Assembly: GCA_021733835.1 (NCBI GenBank)
Contig: JAIPKD010000021.1
Span: 1 to 44,333 of the forward strand
Direction: 5' to 3'
DNA: 44,333 nt
Origin: Verrucomicrobiota bacterium
Lineage (GTDB): Bacteria; Verrucomicrobiota; Verrucomicrobiia; Limisphaerales; JAIPKD01
In this document: one piece after another, positions 19,096 to 28,200 of the stretch
Layout: each line of letters opens with the position of its first letter
How positions within the stretch are numbered: the stretch's first letter is position 1
Made by a program: the position numbers and the translations under genes
Notes under the pieces: model-generated
Databases searched by the model: none
What the model was told of the DNA's origin: nothing
The model's input: only the letters and a program-made list of their open reading frames with translations

Positions 19096-20622
19096 TCAAG
19101 ACCAAATCTTTCTATCCAGCGATCGATATTGTATCGCCTCGAACAAGTGCGGCGCTTCTATCTGCTCCGAGCCGGCCAAATCCGAAATCGTTCTAGCAAC
19201 CTTCAGTATCCGGTCATATGCCCTGGCGCTGAGACCGAGCTCGACCATTGAAGCCTTGAACAACTCGAGCGTCTCAGGTTCCAGTTTGCAAAATCTCCTG
19301 AGGTCGCGACTCGTCATGCGCGCGTTGCAGTTCACGGATACCCGGCCGTCGAATCTCAGGTGCTGCCGCTGACGCGCGGCTACGATTCGTTCGCGTATGC
19401 CCTCTGAACTCTCACCTGTCCTTTCCCCGGTTATATCCTTGAACGACACCGGCGGCACCTCGATGTGCATATCTATGCGGTCGAGCAACGGCCCTGAAAT
19501 GCGGCCCAGATAATTTTGTATCTTGCGTGGCGAGCTGCGCGACTCGTCGGGCATCTTGCCGTCCGGCGTGGGATTCATCGCTGCCACAAGCATGAACTGC
19601 GATGGAAAGGTCATCGTTCCTGCAGCCCTCGATATCGTTACGTGCCCCTCCTCGAGAGGTTGCCTGAGTGTCTCCAGCACGTTACGCTTGAACTCAGGGA
19701 GTTCGTCTAAAAACAAAACACCATTATGCGCAAGTGAAATCTCGCCGGGGGTCGGATTGATGTTTCCGCCCAGGAGGCCTGCATCACTGACCGTGTGATG
19801 CGGCGCGCGAAACGGCCGCCTGGTTACCAGGGCCTGTCCGGGAGAAAGCAACCCCACAATACTATGCACCTTCGTAGTCTCGAGCGCCTCTTCCAGGGTC
19901 AGAGGCGGAAGGATCGTCGGCAGCCGCTTCGCCAGCATAGACTTGCCCGTGCCCGGCGGACCTATCAGCAGCAGATTATGCCCGCCCGCAGCCGCTATCT
20001 CAAGGGCGCGCTTTACGGATTCCTGGCCCTTTACCTCCGAAAAATCCAATTCATCCTCGTGCCCACCCGTAAAAACCTCCTTTAAGTCCATCTCCGATGG
20101 AGTGATATCCAGAGACCCATCAAGAAACGCCGCGGCTTCGCGCAGGTTCCGTACCGGGATAACATCGATGCCGCTGACGACTCCGGCCTCCGCCGCGTTG
20201 GCCGCGGGGATAATCAAGCCGCGCTTGTTCGCGGAACGCGCCGCCAAGGCTATAGGTAAAACGCCCTTGACCGTGCGCACGCCGCCGTTCAGCGCAAGTT
20301 CGCCGACTATCATAAATTCATCCATCGAATCCCCCTCCAGCTGTTCGCTTGCCGCCAACATCCCCAGGGCAATAGGTAGATCGAAGCTCGGCCCCTCCTT
20401 CTTTACATCCGCCGGCGCTAGATTTATGGTGGTCTTACCTAATGGATACTTATATCCGGAATTCGACAGCGCAGTGGTAACGCGATCCCTCGATTCCCGA
20501 ACGGCCGCATCCGGTAGGCCCACGATAACTATCATCGTATCACCCCATCCGGAATCGACTTCCACTTCCACACAATAAGCTTCAATGCCGTTTACAGCCG
20601 CGGAGTATACCTTTGATAACAT
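19096..20622 (-). CDS. comM: YifB/ComM-type AAA+ ATPase (Mg chelatase-like)
   Basis: 508 residues from ATG 20622 ([12 protein letters not shown], the usual family start; ATG 20652 is ten codons upstream). Three parts are visible: an N-terminal Lon/S5-fold domain ([33 protein letters not shown]), the AAA+ core with Walker [16 protein letters not shown] and Walker [12 protein letters not shown], and a C-terminal lid with [19 protein letters not shown]-like residues. ComM is a hexameric helicase that extends branch migration during integration of transformed DNA in naturally competent bacteria. With comEC later in the window, this fits a competence capacity. Confidence 0.95.
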   Translation of the reverse strand: MLSKVYSAAVNGIEAYCVEVEVDSGWGDTMIVIVGLPDAAVRESRDRVTTALSNSGYKYPLGKTTINLAPADVKKEGPSFDLPIALGMLAASEQLEGDSMDEFMIVGELALNGGVRTVKGVLPIALAARSANKRGLIIPAANAAEAGVVSGIDVIPVRNLREAAAFLDGSLDITPSEMDLKEVFTGGHEDELDFSEVKGQESVKRALEIAAAGGHNLLLIGPPGTGKSMLAKRLPTILPPLTLEEALETTKVHSIVGLLSPGQALVTRRPFRAPHHTVSDAGLLGGNINPTPGEISLAHNGVLFLDELPEFKRNVLETLRQPLEEGHVTISRAAGTMTFPSQFMLVAAMNPTPDGKMPDESRSSPRKIQNYLGRISGPLLDRIDMHIEVPPVSFKDITGERTGESSEGIRERIVAARQRQHLRFDGRVSVNCNARMTSRDLRRFCKLEPETLELFKASMVELGLSARAYDRILKVARTISDLAGSEQIEAPHLFEAIQYRSLDRKIWS

Positions 20623-20997
20623 GGGTTTATTCTTATATAACGTGGAATCCATTTCAATGCGAAAGTGATTTTTCTTAATTTTAAGTTATCATTGAATAAA
20701 CCGTGAACAACCCGCAAATCCGGTGGCGCTCGGCGATACCACCTATCCCGGATCGTGAAAACGACTCTATCCCCCGGCGCTATGAGTACATGCCGTTTTC
20801 CCGACGGCATCGCCATAATCATGAATAGAAATATATTTCTTGCAAAATCGCTTGAAACGGTTAACCAAGTTATTAGGATTGATTCAAGGTCGAAATGAAT
20901 CTTTGACTTCGCCGGGGAGTTTAGTCAGTTTTGTCACCGTCAAACGGCGAGTCCGGTTGAAATTTATTCGAACAGTGCGATATGTTTTACATGTATC
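20623..20997. other. Divergent intergenic region, comM to topB
   Basis: These 375 bases separate two divergent genes and must carry both promoters. I see no convincing gene, repeat or terminator. The short frames here have no family character and overlap each other. Confidence 0.5.
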
Positions 20998-23502
20998 ATG
21001 GGAAAAAAACTTATAATAGCTGAAAAACCGTCGGTCGCCAACGATATTGCCAGAGCATTGAAAGGCTTTACAAAAAAAGGCGACTACCTAGAGAGCGAGA
21101 ATTATGTCCTCAGCTCGGCTGTCGGGCACATGCTCGAGTTATACGCCCCTGAAGACCAGGAACTAAAACGCGGAAAGTGGTCGTTTTCAAGACTTCCTGT
21201 AATTCCCGCCCAGTTCGCACTGAGACCGATAGATAAAACCGCCGCCAGGCTCAGACTTCTGATCAAGCTCATGAAAAGAAAAGACGTCGACGGCGTTATA
21301 AACGCATGCGATGCCGGACGCGAAGGCGAGCTTATCTTCAGGCATATCTGCCGCCACGCCAAGATCGATAAACCGGTCTATCGCCTATGGCTGCAATCAA
21401 TGACGCCAACCGCCATTCGTGAAGGATTCGATTCGCTGCGCTCGGATGAAGAGATGCGTCCCCTGGCCGGCGCCGCCAATTGCCGGTCGGAAGCCGATTG
21501 GCTTATCGGTATCAACGGCACCCGGGCGATGACCGCATTCAATTCCAAAACCGGCGGATTCCAGCTTACCACAGTCGGCCGCGTTCAAACCCCTACGCTC
21601 ACCATCGTCGTAGAGCGCGAAGAAAAAATCCGCAACTTCACACCACGCACCTTCTGGGAAGTCCACGCTGCATTCACCGCAGAAGCGGGCACTTACGAAG
21701 GACGCTGGTTCGATGAAAAATTCTCCAAAGACAAAAACGGCGATCCGGAACTCAAGCCTGAAAGAATTTGGAGCCGCGAATTCGCCGATGCCATCCTCCA
21801 TAAATGCTCGGGCCAACCCGGCATCGCATCCGAAGAAAGCAAACCCGCAACCCAGCTCTCGCCGCTCCTATATGATTTGACCAGCCTGCAACGGGAAGCA
21901 AACAACCGTTTCAAATTCTCCGCGCGTCGCACACTCCAGATCGCTCAGTCTCTTTATGAACGTCATAAGGTAATTACTTATCCAAGAACAGACTCACGGG
22001 CGCTTCCCGAAGACTATCTAACCAATGTCCGGAAGGTAGTACAAAATCTGACCGAAACAAACGATTACGCGCCTTTCGCCGCCGAAATCATAAACAACAG
22101 CTGGATTAAACCCAATAAACGTATTTTCAATAACTCCAAGATATCCGATCACTTTGCCATCATTCCCACTTCGCTGCAACCCAAGAAACTGAATCACGAC
22201 GAAGCAGCGCTGTACGATTTCATAACACGCAGGTTCCTCGCAAATTTCTTTCCACCGGCCGAGTTTCTCGTCACTACCCGAATTACACGCGTCAAAGACG
22301 AACCGTTCAAAACCGAAGGGCGCGTCCTCATAAATCCCGGGTGGATGAAGGTGTACGGAAAACAAACACAAAAAGATAATCCCGATAACCTGATACCAAT
22401 TAAACAAAAGGAACCGGTGCATACCCAGGAACTGAATATCATCGAATCACAAACAAAACCGCCACCACGCTTCTCCGAAGCCACACTCCTCACCGCCATG
22501 GAGAGCGCCGGCAAAATGGTCGAAGACGACGAACTACGCGCCGCAATGAGCGCAAAAGGCCTCGGCACACCCGCTACCAGGGCGTCCATCATCGAAGGTC
22601 TTATCCATGAAAAATATCTCCTGCGTCAAGGACGCGAACTCGTGCCCACGGCTAAGGCCTTCTCACTGATTACACTCCTGCGCGGGATTCAGATTCCTGA
22701 ACTCTGTTCACCGGAGCTCACAGGCAACTGGGAATTTAAACTCAAACAGATAGAAAAAACTCAGCTGTCAACCGACGAGTTTATGGGCGAAATCACCGGC
22801 ATGACCCGGGCGATCGTCGAAAAAGCCAAGGGCTACGACCACGATACGGTGCCCGGAAATTTTATAAAACTCCAATCTCCCTGCCCGAAATGCGGCGGTA
22901 CCGTACATGAAACATACAGAACATTCCAATGCGAGAAATGCGACTTCAGTATATGGAAATCGGTCGCCGGCAGACTCTTCGAGTACGATGAAGCCGAAAA
23001 GCTCCTCAAAGACGCCGCCGTAGGCCCTCTGCAAGGATTCAGGAGTAAGGCCGGGCGCCCGTTTACCGCCTGGCTTAAATTATCGCCCGAATTCAAAATC
23101 GTGTTCGACTTCGGCCAATCGTCTCAAGACCAGGATGACCCCAATTCCAAGATTGATTTCTCAGAACAAGAACCCATAGGTAAATGCCCGAAATGCGGGT
23201 CACGCGTCTTCGAGGATAAAACTAGCTATATTTGCGAAAACACCGCACTGAAAAATAACAAATGCGGTTTCCGTTCAGGCAAAATTATCCTCCAACAACC
23301 GATCGATCGCGAACAAATGCAAAAACTAATAGAAACCGGTAAATCCGACCTATTAACAAAATTCATTTCCAAAAGAGGTAAACCCTTTTCTGCTTACCTG
23401 GTAATAGATGAAGATACTAAAAAAGCCGTTTTCAAATTCGAACCTAGGCAGACGAAAAAATCCAAAACATCCGTTAAGAAAGTTAAATCACCCAAACAAT
23501 AA
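20998..23502 (+). CDS. topB: DNA topoisomerase III (type IA)
   Basis: 834 residues. It passes single strands to resolve linked DNA. The TOPRIM domain holds LIIAEKPSVA and DAGREGELIFRHI. The active-site tyrosine is Tyr328 in VITYPRTDSRALPEDY. ELTGNWEFKLKQIEKT belongs to the family core. The C-terminal extension has two Topo_C zinc-ribbon-like units, CPKCGG...CEKC at about 627-646 and CPKCG...CENTALKNNKCGF at about 729-755. A basic tail (KKSKTSVKKVKSPK) follows. The bare ATG 20998 has no Shine-Dalgarno. GC content drops along the gene (37/60 at 21301-21360, 23/60 at 23281-23340), the first sign of the AT trough downstream. Confidence 0.95.
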   Translation: MGKKLIIAEKPSVANDIARALKGFTKKGDYLESENYVLSSAVGHMLELYAPEDQELKRGKWSFSRLPVIPAQFALRPIDKTAARLRLLIKLMKRKDVDGVINACDAGREGELIFRHICRHAKIDKPVYRLWLQSMTPTAIREGFDSLRSDEEMRPLAGAANCRSEADWLIGINGTRAMTAFNSKTGGFQLTTVGRVQTPTLTIVVEREEKIRNFTPRTFWEVHAAFTAEAGTYEGRWFDEKFSKDKNGDPELKPERIWSREFADAILHKCSGQPGIASEESKPATQLSPLLYDLTSLQREANNRFKFSARRTLQIAQSLYERHKVITYPRTDSRALPEDYLTNVRKVVQNLTETNDYAPFAAEIINNSWIKPNKRIFNNSKISDHFAIIPTSLQPKKLNHDEAALYDFITRRFLANFFPPAEFLVTTRITRVKDEPFKTEGRVLINPGWMKVYGKQTQKDNPDNLIPIKQKEPVHTQELNIIESQTKPPPRFSEATLLTAMESAGKMVEDDELRAAMSAKGLGTPATRASIIEGLIHEKYLLRQGRELVPTAKAFSLITLLRGIQIPELCSPELTGNWEFKLKQIEKTQLSTDEFMGEITGMTRAIVEKAKGYDHDTVPGNFIKLQSPCPKCGGTVHETYRTFQCEKCDFSIWKSVAGRLFEYDEAEKLLKDAAVGPLQGFRSKAGRPFTAWLKLSPEFKIVFDFGQSSQDQDDPNSKIDFSEQEPIGKCPKCGSRVFEDKTSYICENTALKNNKCGFRSGKIILQQPIDREQMQKLIETGKSDLLTKFISKRGKPFSAYLVIDEDTKKAVFKFEPRQTKKSKTSVKKVKSPKQ

Positions 23503-23611
23503 CATAGCGTCTTATTATGAAAGCCGTTAACGACTTGTTATATCGTTATCCGGATTAACATATATATGTTCCTTTTGCCTAACTATGTATGTGCCGCATG
23601 AACATAAACCA

Positions 23612-24220
23612 ATGAAACATTTATACGAACATATACCCAATGTCATCCTCGCTTCCTCCTCACCAAGAAGACGTATGCTCTTGAAAGGTCTAGGCCTCCC
23701 GTTCTCAATTATTAATCCCGAAGTCGACGAACCCGAATATTCACACCTTACCCCTTCCGAACTCTGCCGGTTCGTGGCATTCCTGAAAGCAAAATCCGTC
23801 GCCCTGGCTTATCCCGATTCATTAGTAATTGGCGCTGACACTATTGTCTGCCGTGATAATGTCATTTTTGGAAAACCTGAAAACCTAGATCATGCACGTT
23901 CTATCCTTTCCACACTCCAAGGTACATATCATCATGTTATAACAGGCGTCGCTGTTATGCGTCTCTCCATAAATTTCGTTTCCCTCTTTCATACTACTAC
24001 AAAAGTCCATTTCAAATCGCTTAGTTCATGTCAAATAAATCACTATCTCGACAATATTCATTACCTGGATAAAGCCGGAGCCTATGCAATCCAAAATAAT
24101 GGATCAAACATTGTTTCGAGTATTGAAGGCTCATACAGCAATGTTGTCGGCCTCCCTATCGAGGAACTTTATGAACTCCTTTATTCGTTGAATTTGCCGA
24201 TATCAATACCTGCAAGTTAA
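23612..24220 (+). CDS. maf: Maf-like nucleoside triphosphate pyrophosphatase
   Basis: 202 residues from ATG 23612 (an upstream ATG at 23585 would add nine residues). It hydrolyses non-canonical or dTTP/UTP-type nucleotides to monophosphates. Motifs are VILASSSPRRRMLLKGLGL, LVIGADTIV, FGKPENLDHARSIL, HHVITGVAV, LDKAGAYAIQNNGSNIVSSIEGSYSNVVGLPIEEL. All catalytic positions look intact, although the gene lies on the shoulder of the AT trough (17/60 G+C at 24001-24060). It is followed with a one-base overlap by the PGPGW gene. Confidence 0.93.
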   Translation: MKHLYEHIPNVILASSSPRRRMLLKGLGLPFSIINPEVDEPEYSHLTPSELCRFVAFLKAKSVALAYPDSLVIGADTIVCRDNVIFGKPENLDHARSILSTLQGTYHHVITGVAVMRLSINFVSLFHTTTKVHFKSLSSCQINHYLDNIHYLDKAGAYAIQNNGSNIVSSIEGSYSNVVGLPIEELYELLYSLNLPISIPAS

Positions 24221-24483
24221 TGAAACTTACATCCATTATAGCATTATTAAGACTTAAAATCAGAAGACTGCCGTTTCCAAAGGCTAGACGATTAGTCGTT
24301 GCTGTAATCGGTTTTACTGTGGTTTTTCTCGGCATTCTCATGCTTGTTTTCCCCGGCCCTGCCATCGTTGTTATTCCACTCGGACTCGCTATCCTGGCTT
24401 CCGAATTTATCTGGGCACGTCGCCTTCTCAGAAGAGCCAAACATATTATTAATCGATATACCTATTCAGATAAATCAAAATGA
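24220..24483 (+). CDS. PGPGW-family small membrane protein
   Basis: 87 residues; ATG 24220 overlaps maf's TAA by one base. A hydrophobic hairpin (about 24-62) carries FPGPAIVVIPLGLAILASEFIWARR, matching the PGPGW putative transmembrane family: a Pro-Gly-Pro turn between two helices, then a basic amphipathic tail. Function is unknown. The terminal W of the family name is not directly after the PGP here. It is convergent with the cytochrome c gene at the end of the Act operon, six bases apart. Confidence 0.75.
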   Translation: MKLTSIIALLRLKIRRLPFPKARRLVVAVIGFTVVFLGILMLVFPGPAIVVIPLGLAILASEFIWARRLLRRAKHIINRYTYSDKSK

Positions 24484-24489
24484 TCAGCC

Positions 24490-24984
24490 TCACTTTCTGA
24501 TTGCATTCAATTCCGCCGCAGTCCATGGACCCACAAGATTTCTATTTTTTGTTTGTTCCCTTATTGTTCTTACTTCACTCTGTTCGATTACCTGATCGCT
24601 ATGTGCAGATTGATCCTCTTTTCTCAAATATTTCAATATTTCCGTTATTTGTCTGTCATCTAATATCTTCCTCCAACCGCTCATTTCACTATCGTATTTT
24701 TTTTCATTCACCTCTATCACACCCGTCACTCCATCCATTACTATCCGAATCAATATTCCGTTATCTCCAGATACCCATTTAGATTGCATCAGTGGCGGGT
24801 AAGTGTTATTTTGTCCACGTCCATTTATCCCATGGCATCTCGAGCATACGTGCTTATAATACATTTGCCCAAGATCGCTATTCGCTGCTATTATACTATT
24901 TTGATGTGTCATATTATATTTTATTATATATCCATATAATAATGATATTAGTACTATAATTATATATATTTTCTTATTCATCAT
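24490..24984 (-). CDS. Membrane-anchored monoheme cytochrome c
   Basis: 164 residues: one N-terminal anchor (about 4-22), then a class I cytochrome c with heme site CSRCH near residue 50. YPPLMQSKWVSGDNG and MDGVTGVIEVNEKKYDSEMSGW supply the usual Met ligand region, and LDDRQITEILKYLR is the C-terminal helix. The tail (EVRTIREQTKNRNLVGPWTAAEL) resembles that of cytochromes found beside cytochrome oxidase genes. It is the last gene of the Act/oxidase operon and overlaps the previous one by 11 bases. It is better conserved and less AT-rich than the genes just upstream. It probably carries electrons between complex III and an oxidase. Confidence 0.82.
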   Translation of the reverse strand: MMNKKIYIIIVLISLLYGYIIKYNMTHQNSIIAANSDLGQMYYKHVCSRCHGINGRGQNNTYPPLMQSKWVSGDNGILIRIVMDGVTGVIEVNEKKYDSEMSGWRKILDDRQITEILKYLRKEDQSAHSDQVIEQSEVRTIREQTKNRNLVGPWTAAELNAIRK

Positions 24985-25438
24985 AGCTATTTTTTTCTCT
25001 AAGATATTGCACTATCCTTGTTATATTACTGTTCGCGCGATAGACACGATTGTTATTTGTTATACATACATTGATATATGCTTTATATGGCATACGGTCC
25101 ATAATATTTTTGTGTGAATATATTTTTTCGTAGTACCATGATACACTCTTATTTTTATTGCTATTATATATATTTATATTTCTACCCATACTTCTATTTT
25201 CCATAACACTCTTTTCTCCATGACACATTATACATCCATATTTACAATATGCCTCTTTCCCCATTTCAGCATTTTTTGATAACGGCAACGGCCTGAATTT
25301 TCTTGCAACTTCATTATACGTTATAATGTTACGCGATGCATCAGATTGTGAGCCAATATAATAATGCCATGTGACAAGAAGAATTATTATGTATAGTATA
25401 TTTTTATATATTTGCATATGAATTTGTTCTGTTTGCAA
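24974..25438 (-). CDS. CcoO-like monoheme cytochrome c subunit, short and divergent
   Basis: 154 residues (CcoO is normally about 200 or more). One membrane anchor lies near residues 10-28. MGKEAYCKYGCIMCHGE holds the heme c site CIMCH in the CcoO setting (G-x-x-x-Y-x-x-x-G-C-x-x-C-H). Next comes WYYEKIYSHKNIMDRMPYKAYI, which matches the CcoO stretch with the axial Met (MP-x-Y). The region between is shortened and full of Asn, Ser and Lys. It overlaps the subunit I-like gene by 35 bases and the next cytochrome by 11. Heme attachment is retained while the rest has drifted. The assignment is by motif order only. Confidence 0.6.
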   Translation of the reverse strand: MQTEQIHMQIYKNILYIIILLVTWHYYIGSQSDASRNIITYNEVARKFRPLPLSKNAEMGKEAYCKYGCIMCHGEKSVMENRSMGRNINIYNSNKNKSVSWYYEKIYSHKNIMDRMPYKAYINVCITNNNRVYRANSNITRIVQYLREKNSYDE

Positions 25439-26498
25439 TGGTGATATATAACATATATATTACCATTATTATTTGCACTAATATGGATATCGGAGTAATG
25501 ATACTTAAATAGCTTTCATAGCTAGCTATTATTCCTGCATTATACACAAGATATATAAGCATATATAAATAGTTTATATTTTTTATATTAACGATTTTAC
25601 TATTATATAAGATATCTATTCTTTTATTATCCATGTATACGCTGGGTAGTATGATATATGTTATTACTCCTATTTTAATCCAAATGTAATTATAATTACT
25701 ATAATCATACATTATATCGTTCATAATGTGATTTATCACTATCATTCCAAGCATTATCCCACAAGTATGAAGCCTATACATATCTTCATTATTATATACT
25801 TTTTTTGCTTCATTGATTAAATATATCACAGGAATTAACATCATGATCTTTGCACAGCTGGATAATATATATATAATAGATATATTATTATTGGCGACAG
25901 ACAAAGAACTTAACAATGATAATACGACTATACTAAATATTATATTAATGCTGTTATTGCCATTATTTATATTATTATTTATTAGTGAGTATATCAGCAT
26001 ATAAGCTATTAGACCATTTATTGTGATTATATATGATGACCACATAATACTATTTACATCATTTATATTATTTCCATTCATTTCTGCGACCATAGTAATT
26101 ATGACGCAAAATGTAATTGATACTAAGAATATCATATCTATCGATGCAATACGCGTTGTGTTTTTCATTACTAACCACAATATATACGTGAATATGATTA
26201 TCTCCATAACGACCCGCACACTCGGCATTGCAATTAACAGAATTAACATCATCAATATAATAGTACACGATGCAGCCTGTTTTGCATACAGGTATTCCTT
26301 ATTTGTGTATTTATATAATACATATAATGCAATATATATAGTATATATTACATTCATATTATGAACATTAATGTTGTACTTATGCATGATACTCATGAGT
26401 GCTGAATCTGCTATTAATGATGCGGTTTCTATCAGAATGCATTGGAATACAAGCATCAATCCTATTATGATAATTATATTATTTGTTATACTGTTCAT
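25404..26498 (-). CDS. Polytopic membrane protein, probable heme-copper oxidase subunit I (CcoN-like) that has lost its metal ligands
   Basis: 364 residues, about ten hydrophobic segments; 78 residues (21%) are Ile, mostly ATA codons, and Asn is next. By eye it follows cbb3 CcoN. NVHNMNVIYTIYIALYVLY sits where CcoN has its heme-b ligand helix (PLHTNLVI...). DVNSIMWSSYIITINGLIAYMLIYSLIN sits at the WWYGHNAVGFF copper helix, and SSCAKIMMLIPVIYLINEAKKV at the SxxLxxPxxGGxxNG helix. There are only four His in the whole protein. The copper-helix His, the HH pair and the HxxxxxxxHxH set are not recognisable. It is about 110 residues short. The position before a CcoO-like gene supports the guess, but a wholly different membrane protein is possible. 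Confidence 0.5.
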   Translation of the reverse strand: MNSITNNIIIIIGLMLVFQCILIETASLIADSALMSIMHKYNINVHNMNVIYTIYIALYVLYKYTNKEYLYAKQAASCTIILMMLILLIAMPSVRVVMEIIIFTYILWLVMKNTTRIASIDMIFLVSITFCVIITMVAEMNGNNINDVNSIMWSSYIITINGLIAYMLIYSLINNNINNGNNSINIIFSIVVLSLLSSLSVANNNISIIYILSSCAKIMMLIPVIYLINEAKKVYNNEDMYRLHTCGIMLGMIVINHIMNDIMYDYSNYNYIWIKIGVITYIILPSVYMDNKRIDILYNSKIVNIKNINYLYMLIYLVYNAGIIASYESYLSIITPISILVQIIMVIYMLYITIANRTNSYANI

Positions 26499-26516
26499 GT
26501 GATAACGCCTTTTCCA

Positions 26517-26771
26517 TTAAAACGGATCTATCAGAATAATGTTTGTTTCCATTATATTACTATTAATGATATCATTTATTTTATTAGATTCATTAGACGA
26601 TATTATACTTGTTTTTACATTGTTAGTGATAATGATAGCGCTATTTACGATAGCATTATCTCCGCCATTTCTATATATTATAGACAAAGACAAATACGAT
26701 AATAATATCATTAACATATATATCGCAATTTTATCCACTTTAGACTCAGTATTGTTATAAATACGTAGCAT
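26517..26771 (-). CDS. Small single-helix membrane protein, unknown
   Basis: 84 residues. One membrane helix (about 15-34) is followed by a polar Asn/Ser/Ile-rich outside tail. Its ATG 26771 lies 17 bases inside the actF-like gene. It may be a separate small subunit (a FixH, Sco or CoxB-like remnant would fit the slot) or the detached end of ActF. No motif decides this. Composition is as AT-rich as its neighbours. Confidence 0.4.
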   Translation of the reverse strand: MLRIYNNTESKVDKIAIYMLMILLSYLSLSIIYRNGGDNAIVNSAIIITNNVKTSIISSNESNKINDIINSNIMETNIILIDPF

Positions 26772-27471
26772 ACAATACTATTCCTGATCTTATTATTAAT
26801 ACTACTTTGTTTGTTCGTACTATACTCATAACTAATATTATTGCACATAATAACGCTATATGTGTGCTCATATTTCCATTAAAATAATGATTAACAATGC
26901 CAGGTTCATATTGTATTATTATCAGCTTAATGTACACTAAGTACGCCGCTATAGCACCTATAGTGAATATACCTTTATTATGATGCTCGATTATATTACG
27001 CGATTCGTTGTTATATAATGTCATATACCCACCAGCCGCCCAGCAACTTCCTAATATGAACAATAGATGATCTATTGAATATATTTGGACGCCGTATTCC
27101 AAAGCTTTTACTTTATATATTATCAACATTGTTATTAGCAATAAGCTCGTTATTTCGACGATATAAGATTTTATTCTATTGCGTAAATATGTATACGTAC
27201 TTATATATATTGCGATTATAAATAATAACACCATACTGCATAATAATATTTCTTGCCGGACGATCATCGCAATGGACGTGTCCACTACAGATAAATATAA
27301 CATGTATTTGAGCAGAGTACGATATTTCCATTTGTCCCCTTCATACGAATTCGTCCTATTATATTTCGCGTGCATGGACATTAATAACGGATAGAACCTT
27401 CTACCATTAATGATTATCATAATTGCACTCATGCATATTAATATAATATTGCTGATCAGCGTTAGTATCAT
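26755..27471 (-). CDS. actF: ActF-like quinol:cytochrome c oxidoreductase membrane subunit, about half length
   Basis: 238 residues with six or seven hydrophobic helices; ActF is usually 400 or more. The recognisable part is QIYSIDHLLFILGSCWAAGGYMTLY, which sits like the family's MSLDPxWxSTxxG helix. It is followed by HHNKGIFTIGAIAAYLVYIKLIIIQYEP, like the GKLLFGF...WAYIxFSQYxLIWY helix. The N-terminal LTGxxW/RRxxE block of ActF is not visible and the C-terminal half is missing. The gene overlaps actE by four bases (ATGA). Identification rests on position plus one weak motif region. Confidence 0.5.
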   Translation of the reverse strand: MILTLISNIILICMSAIMIIINGRRFYPLLMSMHAKYNRTNSYEGDKWKYRTLLKYMLYLSVVDTSIAMIVRQEILLCSMVLLFIIAIYISTYTYLRNRIKSYIVEITSLLLITMLIIYKVKALEYGVQIYSIDHLLFILGSCWAAGGYMTLYNNESRNIIEHHNKGIFTIGAIAAYLVYIKLIIIQYEPGIVNHYFNGNMSTHIALLCAIILVMSIVRTNKVVLIIRSGIVLYATYL

Positions 27472-27953
27472 CTCTCTTGAAGTATGTTATTAAGTATTAT
27501 ATATATACCTATGTCCTTTATTGCGCTTTCCATTATTCTTTTACCATGCATTGGCATTAATCCTTTACCATATTTAATTGTGTTTATAAATTGCTCCGAT
27601 TCAATATATGATTTGTTTAGTTTTGTCATATTTTTTGCTTGTATTAAAGCATATCGCGATATAATACCCAATCCGTCTCTATTATACGAATGACATGGAC
27701 TGCATTTTATATTATACAACTTCCTTCCTTCACTGTATGCGGTGAATGTATATACATCCTCAGTCTTCATTGGTATATTAGTTGTACTTATTTTATTACT
27801 CGTTAATGTATTATTCTTTTGAGGTTCATTCAAATAATCAATATACTCATAATTGTTATTCAGTATGATTCGTTTTTGTATTTTCATACCCCTGATCCCG
27901 AACACAATCATAAGTACCATCACAATTATTACTATATACTTTATTAGATTCAT
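27468..27953 (-). CDS. actE: ActE-like monoheme cytochrome c of alternative complex III
   Basis: 161 residues. An N-terminal anchor (about 5-23) leads to a Thr/Asn-rich linker, then YSEGRKLYNIKCSPCHSYNRDGLG with the heme site CSPCH, and KYGKGLMPMHGKRIMESAIKDIGIYII. The latter resembles the Met-ligand and final helix of ActE (G-x-x-x-M-P). Order after actD supports it. Its first 98 bases overlap the end of the actD frame, an unusually long out-of-phase overlap explained under actD. It should lie in the periplasm next to ActA in the heme wire. Confidence 0.68.
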   Translation of the reverse strand: MNLIKYIVIIVMVLMIVFGIRGMKIQKRIILNNNYEYIDYLNEPQKNNTLTSNKISTTNIPMKTEDVYTFTAYSEGRKLYNIKCSPCHSYNRDGLGIISRYALIQAKNMTKLNKSYIESEQFINTIKYGKGLMPMHGKRIMESAIKDIGIYIILNNILQER

Positions 27954-28191
27954 TGCTAGATTCTACATTTATGAACGCCTTACCATATTTAACCAACGTG
28001 AATAACACTGCACTCATGATGAATATTTCGAATAATATGGGTATATAGCATGATACCTCTATATTACTTGTAACTCCATATAATATATTATAATGTTTCA
28101 ATGTAATCCATAGTATACAATATAATGCCATTGCGCATATGAACATCCCAGCATAAAACGCTTTTTGTATAATTCTTTTTTGTGTGTTCAT
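27856..28191 (-). CDS. actD: ActD-like membrane subunit lacking the DUF3341 N-terminal domain
   Basis: 111 residues, against about 170-190 for ActD. Two membrane helices remain (about 11-32 and 48-68). The second one reads SCYIPILFEIFIMSAVLFTLVKYGKAF, close to the FIPITFELTVLFAAL helix that marks ActD. The soluble ferredoxin-like N-terminal part of DUF3341 is gone. The C-terminus continues in a sequence (VYSNNCDGTYDCVRDQGYE) unlike the family and is encoded inside actE for 98 bases. The simplest reading is loss of the original stop or a frameshift near the end. It starts ten bases after actC. Confidence 0.62.
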   Translation of the reverse strand: MNTQKRIIQKAFYAGMFICAMALYCILWITLKHYNILYGVTSNIEVSCYIPILFEIFIMSAVLFTLVKYGKAFINVESSNESNKVYSNNCDGTYDCVRDQGYENTKTNHTE

Positions 28192-28200
28192 ATTATCATA

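Noticed and set aside
25813-26702. Several plus-strand frames (25813-26004, 26023-26364, 26442-26702) opposite the oxidase-like gene
   Set aside because: They are low-complexity antisense of the AT-rich minus-strand genes, with no motifs; the minus-strand frames are longer and chained by operon-type overlaps.
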